A stretch of 27,651 nucleotides of DNA. It comes from an uncultured Christensenella sp. GTDB lineage: Bacteria; Bacillota; Clostridia; Christensenellales; UBA3700. Below the pieces are notes generated by a model. The model did no database searches. It had not been told where the DNA came from and saw only the letters and a list, made by a program, of their open reading frames with translations. The position numbers and the translations under genes were made by a program. This document shows, piece by piece, positions 15,787 to 24,066 of this stretch; within the stretch, counting starts at the first letter, position 1; every line of letters begins with the position of its first letter. The DNA is taken from positions 1-27,651 of the forward strand of contig CAJTZR010000010.1 in NCBI GenBank assembly GCA_910584035.1, in the 5' to 3' direction.

Positions 15787-17754
15787 ATGGCTAAAGCAAA
15801 GAAAAAAGTTGAAACAAATGCTTTGACATACACTGCAAAAGAGCGTAATGGCTACTTGGTAGGTATGGCTGGACAAAATATCATATATGGTATTATCAGT
15901 TCTGGCTTGGCATTTTATTTTAGTAACGTTATTGCATTACCAGCAATGGCTATTTCCGTAATTATGGCAATAGCACGTGTATGGGACGCAATCAATGACC
16001 CAATGATGGGAACTTTTGTAGATAAAACAAAAAGTAAGTGGGGTAAATGTAGACCTTACTTGATATTTATGCCTATAATAATTATGATAGGTACAATACT
16101 ATGTTTTGCTAATGGAATATATAGTAATAACAATAGTTTCGGGCAAAACTTTATGATAATTGCGTGGGCAGGCGTATCGTATATTCTTTGGGGTATGTTG
16201 TACACCGCTGCGGATATTCCACTATGGGGTATTGCATCACGTATGACAGCAGACGAGTCTAAACGTTCAAACTTGTTATCACTTGCCAGAATGGTTGCTG
16301 GTATTGGTGGTGCGTTAGGCTTTATTATGGTGCCAATCGCTCAAGCTTTGGCTAATGCTCTACCAGGGGATAGCAGTAAAGTTGCTCAAAACCTACAACT
16401 TGCATTTATTATAGTTGCTATCGTGCTTGCTATAATCGGTACAATTCTATTCCAATTTGCTGCACTTGCAAAAGAGCGTGTTGACTGCGATGAGGAAAAG
16501 AAAAGAGGTATCATTGATAACTTTAAAATTATGTGGGGCAATAAGCCTTTCCGTAGAATACTAATTTCTGGTATTATCAGAAGCCCATTCCAATTATTGC
16601 TTATTTTGGCAATGCCATTAATGACAATGTATTTTGGTAACAATGGTGCAACTGCAGACTTTGTTAAAAACATATTGTTGCAATATGGACCAATCGCTAT
16701 TGGTGTATTCGGTGGTCAATTTGGTGCAATGGCATTAACTCCACTACTTTGTAAGAAATTTGAGAAAAAGACAATATTCAATCTTATGAATATTATCTCT
16801 GGTGTTGCTTTTGCAATGATATTTGTATTATATTTGATATTCCCAACTACTTTGGGTGGCGTGCCAATTATCCTATTGTCAATCGCTTTCTTGTTTGCAA
16901 GTGCGGGCGTAGGTTTCATAATGGTATTGCAATCAATGATGATAGCAGACTGCGTAGACTATGAGGAATATAGAAATGGCACTCGTCCAGACGGCGTATT
17001 CTTCTCTGGTCAATCATTCCTAACAAAATTGGCTGCTGGTCTTGCAGTTATGATTCAAGGTTTAGGTTATATGATTGTTGGTTACGAAACTGACGCAATC
17101 ACAAGTATGAACTCTGCTTTGGCATCTGGTTTGGTAACTTTTGCTGAGGAGTATAAGACATTTGCAATGATTATGTTCTTCTTAGTATCAATACCACCAG
17201 CAATTGGTATGGTGCTTTCAATTATCCCAATGCTTAAGTATGATTTGACTGATAAAGAACATACAAGAATTTTGGACGAATTAAACCAAAAGAGATTAGC
17301 TACAGCAACTGCTGAGGGTACAATGACTGATGAGAAAACAGAGGCTATCTTTGGTGATATGGATACAAATGCCGAAAACAATGGTGTAGCTGTTATTCCA
17401 GCTGTAAAAGAAGATAACAATGTTGCACCAGTTGAGAATGAAACTCAAGAGGTTGTGCAAGATAATGCAGAGGATATCGCTGATACTCAAGTTGTAGAAG
17501 AGGTAAAGGTAGAAGAAGTTAATGCTGAAAATGCAGAAAAACAAGCTACCGAAGAAAAAAGCCCAGTTCCTGAAGAGATTAAGCCAGAGGAACAAGCAAC
17601 TGAAACTGCTGTGGTAGAAAATGCTGAAACAGAAAAGCTTGACGCTGAAAACAAAGAGGAAATTGTTGCTGACGAGGTAAAAGAGGAAAAACCTGCTAAG
17701 AAAGCTACAGCTAAAAAGTCTACTGCAAAAGCAAAAAAAGAGGTTGAAGATTAA
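15787..17754 (+). CDS. GPH-family (glycoside-pentoside-hexuronide) cation symporter with long acidic C-terminal tail
   Basis: A cytoplasmic-membrane importer that couples sugar uptake to a cation. Residues about 20-480 hold about 12 membrane segments and the family signature near 70-95: RVWDAINDPMMGTFVDKTKS followed by WGKCRPYL. Unlike most members (about 450-500 residues) it continues for about 170 residues with a charged, low-complexity tail very rich in Glu, Ala, Val and Asn, ending in a lysine/alanine-rich stretch (KKATAKKSTAKAKKEVED). LacS-type members carry a PTS IIA domain there, but no IIA motif is seen. The N terminus MAKAKKKVE resembles the last residues AKAKKEVE. The lacZ gene 2.4 kb downstream suggests a galactoside as substrate (inference). 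ATG with AAAGGGTG upstream. Confidence 0.9.
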   Translation: MAKAKKKVETNALTYTAKERNGYLVGMAGQNIIYGIISSGLAFYFSNVIALPAMAISVIMAIARVWDAINDPMMGTFVDKTKSKWGKCRPYLIFMPIIIMIGTILCFANGIYSNNNSFGQNFMIIAWAGVSYILWGMLYTAADIPLWGIASRMTADESKRSNLLSLARMVAGIGGALGFIMVPIAQALANALPGDSSKVAQNLQLAFIIVAIVLAIIGTILFQFAALAKERVDCDEEKKRGIIDNFKIMWGNKPFRRILISGIIRSPFQLLLILAMPLMTMYFGNNGATADFVKNILLQYGPIAIGVFGGQFGAMALTPLLCKKFEKKTIFNLMNIISGVAFAMIFVLYLIFPTTLGGVPIILLSIAFLFASAGVGFIMVLQSMMIADCVDYEEYRNGTRPDGVFFSGQSFLTKLAAGLAVMIQGLGYMIVGYETDAITSMNSALASGLVTFAEEYKTFAMIMFFLVSIPPAIGMVLSIIPMLKYDLTDKEHTRILDELNQKRLATATAEGTMTDEKTEAIFGDMDTNAENNGVAVIPAVKEDNNVAPVENETQEVVQDNAEDIADTQVVEEVKVEEVNAENAEKQATEEKSPVPEEIKPEEQATETAVVENAETEKLDAENKEEIVADEVKEEKPAKKATAKKSTAKAKKEVED

Positions 17755-17786
17755 ACTAATAATTTGAATATTTAAGAACTTACACA

Positions 17787-17818
17787 TATTCGCTCCTAGG
17801 ATATCCTAGGAGCGAATA
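17787..17818. terminator. 32-bp perfect palindrome after the symporter gene
   Basis: Two 16-base halves, TATTCGCTCCTAGGAT and ATCCTAGGAGCGAATA, meet with no spacer. As RNA it would form a strong stem with a 4-base loop about 33 bases after the symporter stop. The following tail is GTTTATATATT, only moderately U-rich, so it is a probable terminator or RNA-stabilising hairpin. A protein-binding site cannot be excluded. Confidence 0.65.
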
Positions 17819-17829
17819 GTTTATATATT

Positions 17830-17924
17830 GATATAATTTAAAATAATAGATATAATTTAAAATAATAGATATAATTTAAAATAATAGATAAAGTTTAAAA
17901 TAATAGATAAAGTTTAAAATAATA
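17830..17924 (+). repeat. Tandem repeat: five 19-bp units plus a partial sixth
   Basis: Units start at 17830, 17849, 17868, 17887 and 17906. The first three are identical, GATATAATTTAAAATAATA; units 4 and 5 are identical to each other and read GATAAAGTTTAAAATAATA. A decayed sixth copy begins at 17925. The run sits right after the palindrome that follows the symporter gene. Confidence 0.95.
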
Positions 17925-18260
17925 GATAAGTTTAGTATGTTTGATAAGATTAATATGATTATATAATTTTATATAGTTGATATTATACGATATATTTTAT
18001 ACAATGGATATGTTTTTATAAATTTATAAAAAGATATGATTTATCTTGTGATTTTTAAAAGTTTTCTTTTATATTTTGAAAACAAGTGTCATAAAAATAT
18101 TTACTTTTAAATTATATTCAAAATAAAAAATGTAGTAATTCAATTTATTTATAGTAATGAAATGTTATAGCAAAACAATGAAATTGATTAATAAAGTTTG
18201 CAATTTTTAGTGACAAAAATTTTTAACACATTAGAAAAATGGCGGAAATATTGATTTTTC
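17925..18260. other. Gene-free AT-rich stretch before the ABC-F gene
   Basis: Begins with decayed copies of the 19-bp repeat and continues as AT-rich sequence. A GTTTTC/GAAAAC inverted repeat lies near 18060-18082. No gene is supported. Confidence 0.5.
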
Positions 18261-18289
18261 TTGCAATATAAAGTGATTTGTGGTATAAT
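18261..18289 (+). promoter_or_regulatory. Sigma-A-type promoter of the ABC-F gene
   Basis: -35 TTGCAA (18261-18266), 17-base spacer, perfect TATAAT (18284-18289) with an extended TGG before it. It lies 33 bases before the start codon and uses the same -35 and spacing as the pgk promoter. Confidence 0.82.
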
Positions 18290-18321
18290 AAGGTAAATAT
18301 ATAAAAATAAAGAGGAAATTA

Positions 18322-19896
18322 ATGTTACAAGTAAATGATTTAAGCTTACAATTTGGACAAAGAAAATTATTTGATGAGGTTAATATAAAGTTTACAAAGG
18401 GGAATTGTTATGGAGTTATTGGTGCTAATGGTGCTGGTAAATCTACATTTTTAAAAATTCTTTCTGGCGATATTGAGCCTACAAAAGGCAATGTTAGCAT
18501 TGGTAAAGAGGAAAGAATGTCGGTATTGCAACAAAACCAAAATGCGTATGACGATTTAACAGTTTTGCAAACAGTGTTAAAAGGTCATAGCAGAATGTAC
18601 GAGATAATGTTGCAAAAAGAGGCTCTTTATGCTAAAGCTGACTTTACTGAGGAGGACGGAATTTTAGCATCAGAACTTGAGGGAGAGTTTGCCGAACTTG
18701 GCGGTTGGGAGGCTGAAAGTGAGGCGGAAACTTTACTAAATGAACTAAAAATTGATAGCAGTTTAAATTCTACTTTAATGGCAGATATTGATGCAAAAAC
18801 TAAAGTTAAAGTATTGCTTGCTCAAGCGTTGTTCGGCAATCCTGACATATTGATATTGGACGAGCCTACAAACAACTTGGACGCTAAAACTACTAGATGG
18901 CTTGAAAATTATTTGATGGATTTTGAAAATACAATCATTATTGTATCACATAACAGACACTTTTTAAATAGAGTTTGTACACATATCTGTGATGTTGACT
19001 TTGGTCATATTAATGTGTTTGTAGGTAACTATGATTTTTGGTATGAAACTTCTCAATTACTTGCAAGACAAGCTAGAGAGCAAAATAAAAAGGCAGAGGC
19101 AAGGGCTAAGGAATTGCAAGAGTTTATTGCAAAATTCTCTGCAAATGCGTCTAAGTCAAGGCAAGCAACTAGCCGTAAAAAGGAATTGGAAAAGTTAACA
19201 TTAAATGATATCAAGCCTTCTTTGCGTAAATATCCATTTGTGGACTTTAAGTTTGAGCGTGAAATAGGTAGGGAGATTTTAAAGGTAGAAAATCTTACTA
19301 AAAAAGGATATTTTGAAAATGTCAGTTTTATGGTAAAGTCTGATGAAAAGATTGCTTTTTTGGCAGATAAGTCTACTACAATAACAATGCTTTTTGATAT
19401 TTTAATGGGTGAGGAAAGTGCAGATAGTGGTACAATTGAATGGGGTAAGACTATTATTCCTACATATTTGCCAGAAAATAATTCTAAGTACTTTGATGGT
19501 TGCGATTTGAATTTGGTTCAATGGATAGGTCAATATTCACCAAAAGAGCAATATGAGGAGTTTTTGCGTAGTTGGCTTGGTAGAATGTTGTTTTCTGGTG
19601 AGGAAGTTAAAAAAGCAGCAAAGGTGCTTAGCGGTGGTGAAAAAGTTAGATGTATGCTAGCAAGGCAAATGCTTGCAGGTGGTAACTTCTTGATTATGGA
19701 CGAGCCTACTAACCACTTGGATTTGGAATCAATCACCTCACTTAACAAGGGTATGATTAATTTTAAAGGCAATATGTTGTTTGCAACTCACGACCAAGAA
19801 ATTTTATCTACCGTTGCTAACAGAATTATTGAGATTAATGGTACAAAAGTATTTGATAAAGAAATGAACTATGAAGATTATTTGGATATGGAATAA
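18322..19896 (+). CDS. ABC-F family ATPase, YbiT-like, with one degenerate ATP site
   Basis: A cytosolic twin-ATPase protein of the ABC-F family; members act on ribosomes in translation or antibiotic protection rather than in transport. At 524 residues it resembles YbiT along its length, including the linker block LQEFIAKFSANASKSRQATSRKKELEKL. NBD1 (about 1-240) keeps Walker A GANGAGKST and Walker B ILILDEPTNNLD, but its signature is lost (MADIDAKTKVKVLLAQALF). NBD2 (about 315-524) keeps LSGGEKVRCMLARQM and FLIMDEPTNHLD, but Walker A is lost (FLADKSTTITML, no GKT/S). Thus one composite site is intact and the other looks dead. Own promoter upstream; AAAGAGG precedes the ATG. It lies between the symporter and lacZ but is probably not part of sugar use. 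Confidence 0.93.
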   Translation: MLQVNDLSLQFGQRKLFDEVNIKFTKGNCYGVIGANGAGKSTFLKILSGDIEPTKGNVSIGKEERMSVLQQNQNAYDDLTVLQTVLKGHSRMYEIMLQKEALYAKADFTEEDGILASELEGEFAELGGWEAESEAETLLNELKIDSSLNSTLMADIDAKTKVKVLLAQALFGNPDILILDEPTNNLDAKTTRWLENYLMDFENTIIIVSHNRHFLNRVCTHICDVDFGHINVFVGNYDFWYETSQLLARQAREQNKKAEARAKELQEFIAKFSANASKSRQATSRKKELEKLTLNDIKPSLRKYPFVDFKFEREIGREILKVENLTKKGYFENVSFMVKSDEKIAFLADKSTTITMLFDILMGEESADSGTIEWGKTIIPTYLPENNSKYFDGCDLNLVQWIGQYSPKEQYEEFLRSWLGRMLFSGEEVKKAAKVLSGGEKVRCMLARQMLAGGNFLIMDEPTNHLDLESITSLNKGMINFKGNMLFATHDQEILSTVANRIIEINGTKVFDKEMNYEDYLDME

Positions 19897-19940
19897 AGCT
19901 ATCCAATAAATAAAGGGGTCTTTGAATTTAGTTTTAATGT

Positions 19941-19976
19941 AAAAAGCTGTCGAAAATCGGTATTAAATTGTATTTT
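19941..19976 (+). repeat. Dispersed repeat, copy 2 (after the ABC-F gene)
   Basis: Matches the copy at 13954-13989: AAAAAGCTGTC, one changed base, AAAATCGGT, one changed base, TTAAATT, then a T run. It begins 44 bases after the ABC-F stop codon and in the same orientation. Confidence 0.6.
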
Positions 19977-20132
19977 TGCATAATCAAGATAATAGAATTG
20001 TAAATAAAGTAATTTTTGATTTGTTTTAATAATAAAATTAATATATGTATTTACTATATAAATTGTGACTACATTAAACAAAAAAAATACTATAGGCGAT
20101 TGCTTAGGACATAAATAATAAATAAGGAGAAA

Positions 20133-20147
20133 ATGAAAAGATTATGA
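20133..20147 (+). CDS. Four-codon leader overlapping the lacZ start (possible)
   Basis: ATG AAA AGA TTA TGA begins 3 bases after AAGGAG (20124-20129), and its TGA overlaps the lacZ ATG in an ATGA arrangement. The lacZ ATG itself is 14 bases from that ribosome binding site, which is rather far. Ribosomes could translate MKRL and restart at lacZ. This is inferred from layout only. Confidence 0.4.
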   Translation: MKRL

Positions 20148-23100
20148 ATTTTTGGAAAGAGTTGAAAAGTTATGACATTAATTCCATCACTCGCTATGCG
20201 GCAGGTTTTCCATATGATGAGAACGGAAAGCAAACAGCTGTATGTCTTGATGGAGAGTGGGCATTCTGTTTAGTGGAAAACCCAGACCTTATCCCAGTGG
20301 GATATGAACAAGAAGATGCGGAGCTTAATGGCTTTGGTAAAATCAAAGTACCATCAAACTGGCAAATTCAAGGACACGGCACACCTATTTATACTAATTA
20401 TATGTATCCTTATGCTTTGACACAGTTTAATCCGCTTATGTTGCCACACGTAAAAAACAAATACAACGAAGTTGGTTGTTACGTTACAGAGTTTGAGGTT
20501 AAAGACCTTGACAAAGATATATTTATCCGATTTGATGGTATTAACAGCTGTGGCGATATTTATGTTAATGGAAAGTTTGTTGGTTACTCAGAGGACTCAT
20601 TTAGTCCACAAGAGTATAACATTACTAAATTTGTAAAGGCTGGCAAAAACAAGTTGGCAGTGTCTGTTTATAGATACACTACTGGTAGCTATCTTGAGGA
20701 CCAAGATATGTGGCGTATTTCTGGAATATTCCGTAGCGTTTGGTTGATTAGCAAACCTAGGGTTGAAATCGCTGACTACTTTACACATAGTAAATTGTTT
20801 AACAACTACAAGTCGGCTAAATTTATTACCCACGTTACTGTTGCATCTAGAGAGAATATTCGTAACAGAGTATCTGTTCAAGTTAAATTGTCTTATGACG
20901 GAAAGTTGGTTGCGGAACTAAATAGCGAACCTCTTTATGTTGAAAGAAATGGCATTGTAAATGTAACTTTGGAAAAGGATATTGAAAATATTAATCTTTG
21001 GTCAAACGAGTATCCAAACTTGTATGATGTGGAAATCAAATTGTCTACAGAAGGCAAAACAATTGATATACGTAAATCACACTTTGGATTTAGGGAAATT
21101 GAGATTGACCCAATGATTAAAGGTAAAGGTCCGTTCATTAAATTGAATGGTGTGCCTATCAAAATTTTTGGCGTTAATAGACACGAGTTCCACCCAGACT
21201 ATGGTCACGCTGTAACTGCGGAGCTTATTGAGAAAGATATCAAACTTTGCAAACAATATAATATATCTTCAATTCGTAATAGCCACTATCCAAACCAAGA
21301 CGTTTTCTATGAGCTATGCGACCGTTATGGTATATTGGTTATGGCTGAAACTAACTTGGAAACTCACGGCTTAGCAATGTTTATTCCTAAAAATAGCAAG
21401 AAATGGGCTAAACCTTGCGTTTACAGAGCAACGAATATGGTTCGTAGATTGCGTAACCACCCTTGTATTATAAGTTGGTCACTTGGTAATGAGGCTGGCT
21501 TTGGTAAAGACTTTGCTGTAATGAAAGAGGCTGTGCTAAAATTAGATAAATCAAGATTTATACATTATGAGCCAGACCAATCTGGAAAAGTGGGCGATGT
21601 GCTTAGTGAAATGTATTCAACTTTGGAAAAAATGCCTATAATTGGTGAAAATAAACCTATGCGTCACTGTAAGGCTTTGTGGTCACCATTTGGTAGCAAA
21701 TATGATTCCGAAAAATACAAAAACTTGCCATTTATTCAATGTGAGTACGCTCATTGTATGGGTAATAGCTTAGGTAACTTTAGCGATTATTGGGATATGT
21801 TCTGGAAGTATGACCGCCTAGCTGGTGGATATATTTGGGACTTTGCTGACCAAAGTATTCGCACTAAGGACGGCGATAAGGATAAATGGAATTATGGTGG
21901 CGATTTTGGTGATAAGCCAAACGCAGGCAGATTTGCGTTTAATGGAATTTTTAGAGCAGACCGTACACCTAACCCAGCTCTTTATGAGGTTAAATATCAA
22001 TATCAACAAGCAAAATTTGAACTTAATGTTAATTGCTTGAGTATAACAAACAGATACGCATTTACTAACTTGTCTGAATTTGATATTGTATTGTCATTTA
22101 AGGCAGAGGGTGAAGAGATTTATACTCGTACATTCAATATAAATTGCCCACCAAGAACTACTGTAACTTGTGATTTGATTGATAAGGAAGTTGGCTTCCC
22201 AATGGGTAAGGAAATTGTTTGTGATTTGCAAATGGTTACTAAAAAGGATAACGATTATGCTAAAAAAGGTCACGTTGTAGCATATGAACAATTTGTTATT
22301 AAAGACTTTGACTTTGCACCACTTACAATTGAACAAGGTTCATCTTTTGTAAGAACAGAGGAGAATATCACTGTAACTTGTGGAAAGTATGAGTATGTTA
22401 TAGATAACAATGGCTTTATTAGCAGTGTTAAAGTAGGCAGTGAGGAAAAATTGGCATCACCAATTAGACCAAACTTCTGCCGTGCTTCTATTGATAATGA
22501 TGCACTACCTCAAGTACCAGCAATTATCTCTGATATAATAATGGGTGTAAATAAACACTTTAAAGCTCAAAAAACTCTTAAACCAAAAACTATTGAGGTT
22601 ACAGATGTAAACAATATTGTTGTTGTAGATATCGTTTGGGGTATGAGATTATTGCAAGATTTACATACTTCTTATACTTTCAGTGCTAACGGCAATGTTG
22701 ATATCGCAATGCAATTAATGGCTAAGAGCGATTTGGAAAGATTTGGCTTTACATTTAAGCTTGTTGAGGGTGAGGATAAAGTGGAAATGTATGCAAAAGG
22801 ACCTCACGAGAACTATTGTGACAGAGCAACTGCTGCAAAACTTGGTTTGTGGAAAGGTAGTGTTGAGGACTTTATTCACGATTACTTATATCCGCAAGAA
22901 AATGGTAACCATACTGGTGTTAGATATGCAAATATCGGCGGTGCAAACGGCGTAAGCTTACGTGCAGTTGACGTTCCATTTGAAATGACAGTTCACCCTT
23001 ACACTATGGAAACTTTACATAATACTCAACATATGCACGAGTTGGAAAGAGAGAAAGAGTTGACTATTTGCATAGATGGTAAACAACGTGGTGTTGGCGG

Positions 23101-23191
23101 TGATATCCCAGCAATGGCTTGCACTAAAGACAAATACAAGATTTTACCAAACGAAACTCAAGAATTACGCTTTATTTTAAAGTTTAACTAA
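20144..23191 (+). CDS. lacZ: Beta-galactosidase, glycoside hydrolase family 2 (LacZ type)
   Basis: Hydrolyses beta-galactosides such as lactose in the cytosol; no signal peptide is present. The 1015-residue length and layout match LacZ (1023 in E. coli): N-terminal jelly-roll sugar-binding domain (about 20-215, with VPSNWQIQGHGTPIYTN), Ig-like domain, TIM barrel (about 325-620), a second Ig-like domain, and the C-terminal small-chain domain with TVHPYTMETLHNTQHMHEL. The acid/base is E450 in SWSLGNEAGFG and the nucleophile is E534 in IQCEYAHCMGNSLGNF, equivalent to E461 and E537 of E. coli. It probably cooperates with the GPH symporter 2.4 kb upstream. No strong promoter is seen; TACTAT at 20088-20093 with TTGTGA 19 bases before it is a weak candidate. 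Confidence 0.96.
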   Translation: MNFWKELKSYDINSITRYAAGFPYDENGKQTAVCLDGEWAFCLVENPDLIPVGYEQEDAELNGFGKIKVPSNWQIQGHGTPIYTNYMYPYALTQFNPLMLPHVKNKYNEVGCYVTEFEVKDLDKDIFIRFDGINSCGDIYVNGKFVGYSEDSFSPQEYNITKFVKAGKNKLAVSVYRYTTGSYLEDQDMWRISGIFRSVWLISKPRVEIADYFTHSKLFNNYKSAKFITHVTVASRENIRNRVSVQVKLSYDGKLVAELNSEPLYVERNGIVNVTLEKDIENINLWSNEYPNLYDVEIKLSTEGKTIDIRKSHFGFREIEIDPMIKGKGPFIKLNGVPIKIFGVNRHEFHPDYGHAVTAELIEKDIKLCKQYNISSIRNSHYPNQDVFYELCDRYGILVMAETNLETHGLAMFIPKNSKKWAKPCVYRATNMVRRLRNHPCIISWSLGNEAGFGKDFAVMKEAVLKLDKSRFIHYEPDQSGKVGDVLSEMYSTLEKMPIIGENKPMRHCKALWSPFGSKYDSEKYKNLPFIQCEYAHCMGNSLGNFSDYWDMFWKYDRLAGGYIWDFADQSIRTKDGDKDKWNYGGDFGDKPNAGRFAFNGIFRADRTPNPALYEVKYQYQQAKFELNVNCLSITNRYAFTNLSEFDIVLSFKAEGEEIYTRTFNINCPPRTTVTCDLIDKEVGFPMGKEIVCDLQMVTKKDNDYAKKGHVVAYEQFVIKDFDFAPLTIEQGSSFVRTEENITVTCGKYEYVIDNNGFISSVKVGSEEKLASPIRPNFCRASIDNDALPQVPAIISDIIMGVNKHFKAQKTLKPKTIEVTDVNNIVVVDIVWGMRLLQDLHTSYTFSANGNVDIAMQLMAKSDLERFGFTFKLVEGEDKVEMYAKGPHENYCDRATAAKLGLWKGSVEDFIHDYLYPQENGNHTGVRYANIGGANGVSLRAVDVPFEMTVHPYTMETLHNTQHMHELEREKELTICIDGKQRGVGGDIPAMACTKDKYKILPNETQELRFILKFN

Positions 23192-23549
23192 TAGAGTGAA
23201 TTGTTTTGAAAATATAAATAGTTGCACAAAGTGGAGCGAAGCCATATTTTGAGAAAACAATGTTAATTCAAATTGTGTCAGCTTGATTTGTTCATAAAAA
23301 AGCGGTAGAATTTGTTTAAATTTGAGTTCTTGCAAATTAAACGACACATAATTTTAATATTGTATATTCTAAATGTGACTTTAGTATATTAAAATTTTGT
23401 AAAAGCTGTTTAAACATTATGGTAAATTAAAAGCTGTAGTGCATTGCATATAAAAAGCAAATAAAGAATTTTTTACAGCCATTGTATTATTAAGTTGTAT
23501 AAATGTATGGCAGTAAATTGGTAGTTGAAATTAAATTAGTAATAAAACA
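23192..23549. other. Gene-free stretch after lacZ
   Basis: No supported gene. Two short AAAAGCTGT segments at about 23401 and 23432 recall the first bases of the dispersed repeat but do not extend. A terminator follows at 23550. Confidence 0.5.
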
Positions 23550-23577
23550 AAAAAGTTCGGAATATTCCGAACTTTTT
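23550..23577. terminator. Bidirectional terminator between lacZ and the zinc-ribbon gene
   Basis: A 28-base perfect palindrome: AAAAAGTTCGGAAT followed directly by ATTCCGAACTTTTT. It has A and T runs on the outside and lies between the convergent ends of lacZ (360 bases away) and the minus-strand zinc-ribbon gene. Confidence 0.85.
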
Positions 23578-23655
23578 GTCTTTATTTTTTCTTCCAAGTT
23601 ATCCATAAATTCAAACACTATTGTATTTGGTGCTATGTACCCATTATCAATATGT
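23578..23655 (-). pseudogene. Short coding-like remnant after the zinc-ribbon gene (doubtful)
   Basis: On the minus strand, just past the zinc-ribbon stop codon, a stop-free segment would encode IDNGYIAPNTIVFEFMDNLEEKIK-like residues (given here only in part: NTIVFEFMDNLEEK), which looks more like protein than the surrounding AT-rich spacer. It has no ribosome binding site and runs into the terminator. It may be the remains of a gene, or chance. Confidence 0.2.
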
Positions 23656-23660
23656 ATTTA

Positions 23661-24002
23661 TTAATAAGACATACCGCCAATTGCTGATGCCAAACTCAAT
23701 ATACTAGAAATACCAATAATAATGAAAACTACTGCTATAATAATTATAACACTACTGATAATAATTCCCGCTAAAGCTAAAGATTTACCATTATCATTGT
23801 ATTCGTGTGCTTTTTTATATCCGATTATTGAACAAATAAGTCCAACTATTGGAATTAAAAAAGAGCATATAAAACCTACAATTGCTAGTGTATTGCTTTT
23901 AGTAGATTCAGGTGCTAATGCTTGTTTGTTTGCTACTACACCACAATTTGGACATACTACAGCTTTGTCATCAATTTCTCTTCCGCAATTATTGCAAAAC
24001 AT
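23661..24002 (-). CDS. Zinc-ribbon membrane protein with DUF4190-like segment
   Basis: A 113-residue protein of unknown function. Residues 1-22 form a zinc ribbon with two CxxC knuckles (MFCNNCGREI and VVCPNCG). Residues about 38-105 hold two hydrophobic membrane segments separated by a short hydrophilic turn (GYKKAHEYNDNGKSLALAGI), the DUF4190-type pattern in which AxxGxxxG helices flank a polar loop. The ribbon would face the cytosol if positive-inside holds. The ATG has AAAGGAG 6 bases upstream. It is transcribed from a near-perfect promoter whose spacer is filled by an operator, divergent from the small XRE repressor gene, which very probably controls it. What it does for the cell is not known. 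Confidence 0.85.
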   Translation of the reverse strand: MFCNNCGREIDDKAVVCPNCGVVANKQALAPESTKSNTLAIVGFICSFLIPIVGLICSIIGYKKAHEYNDNGKSLALAGIIISSVIIIIAVVFIIIGISSILSLASAIGGMSY

Positions 24003-24066
24003 TCTTTTCTCCTTTAATTAATACTTGATTAAATATTAATTCTTTAAAAATTTGTTATATATTTTT

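Noticed and set aside
17296..17787. A 163-residue open frame on the minus strand across the symporter tail
   Set aside because: It is the mirror of the low-complexity acidic tail of a clear plus-strand gene. Its product is a run of Phe, Leu, Cys and Ser with no family pattern and no ribosome binding site.
17830..17924. Tandem repeats as a possible CRISPR array
   Set aside because: The units are head-to-tail with no spacers between them, are only 19 bp, and no cas genes are present.
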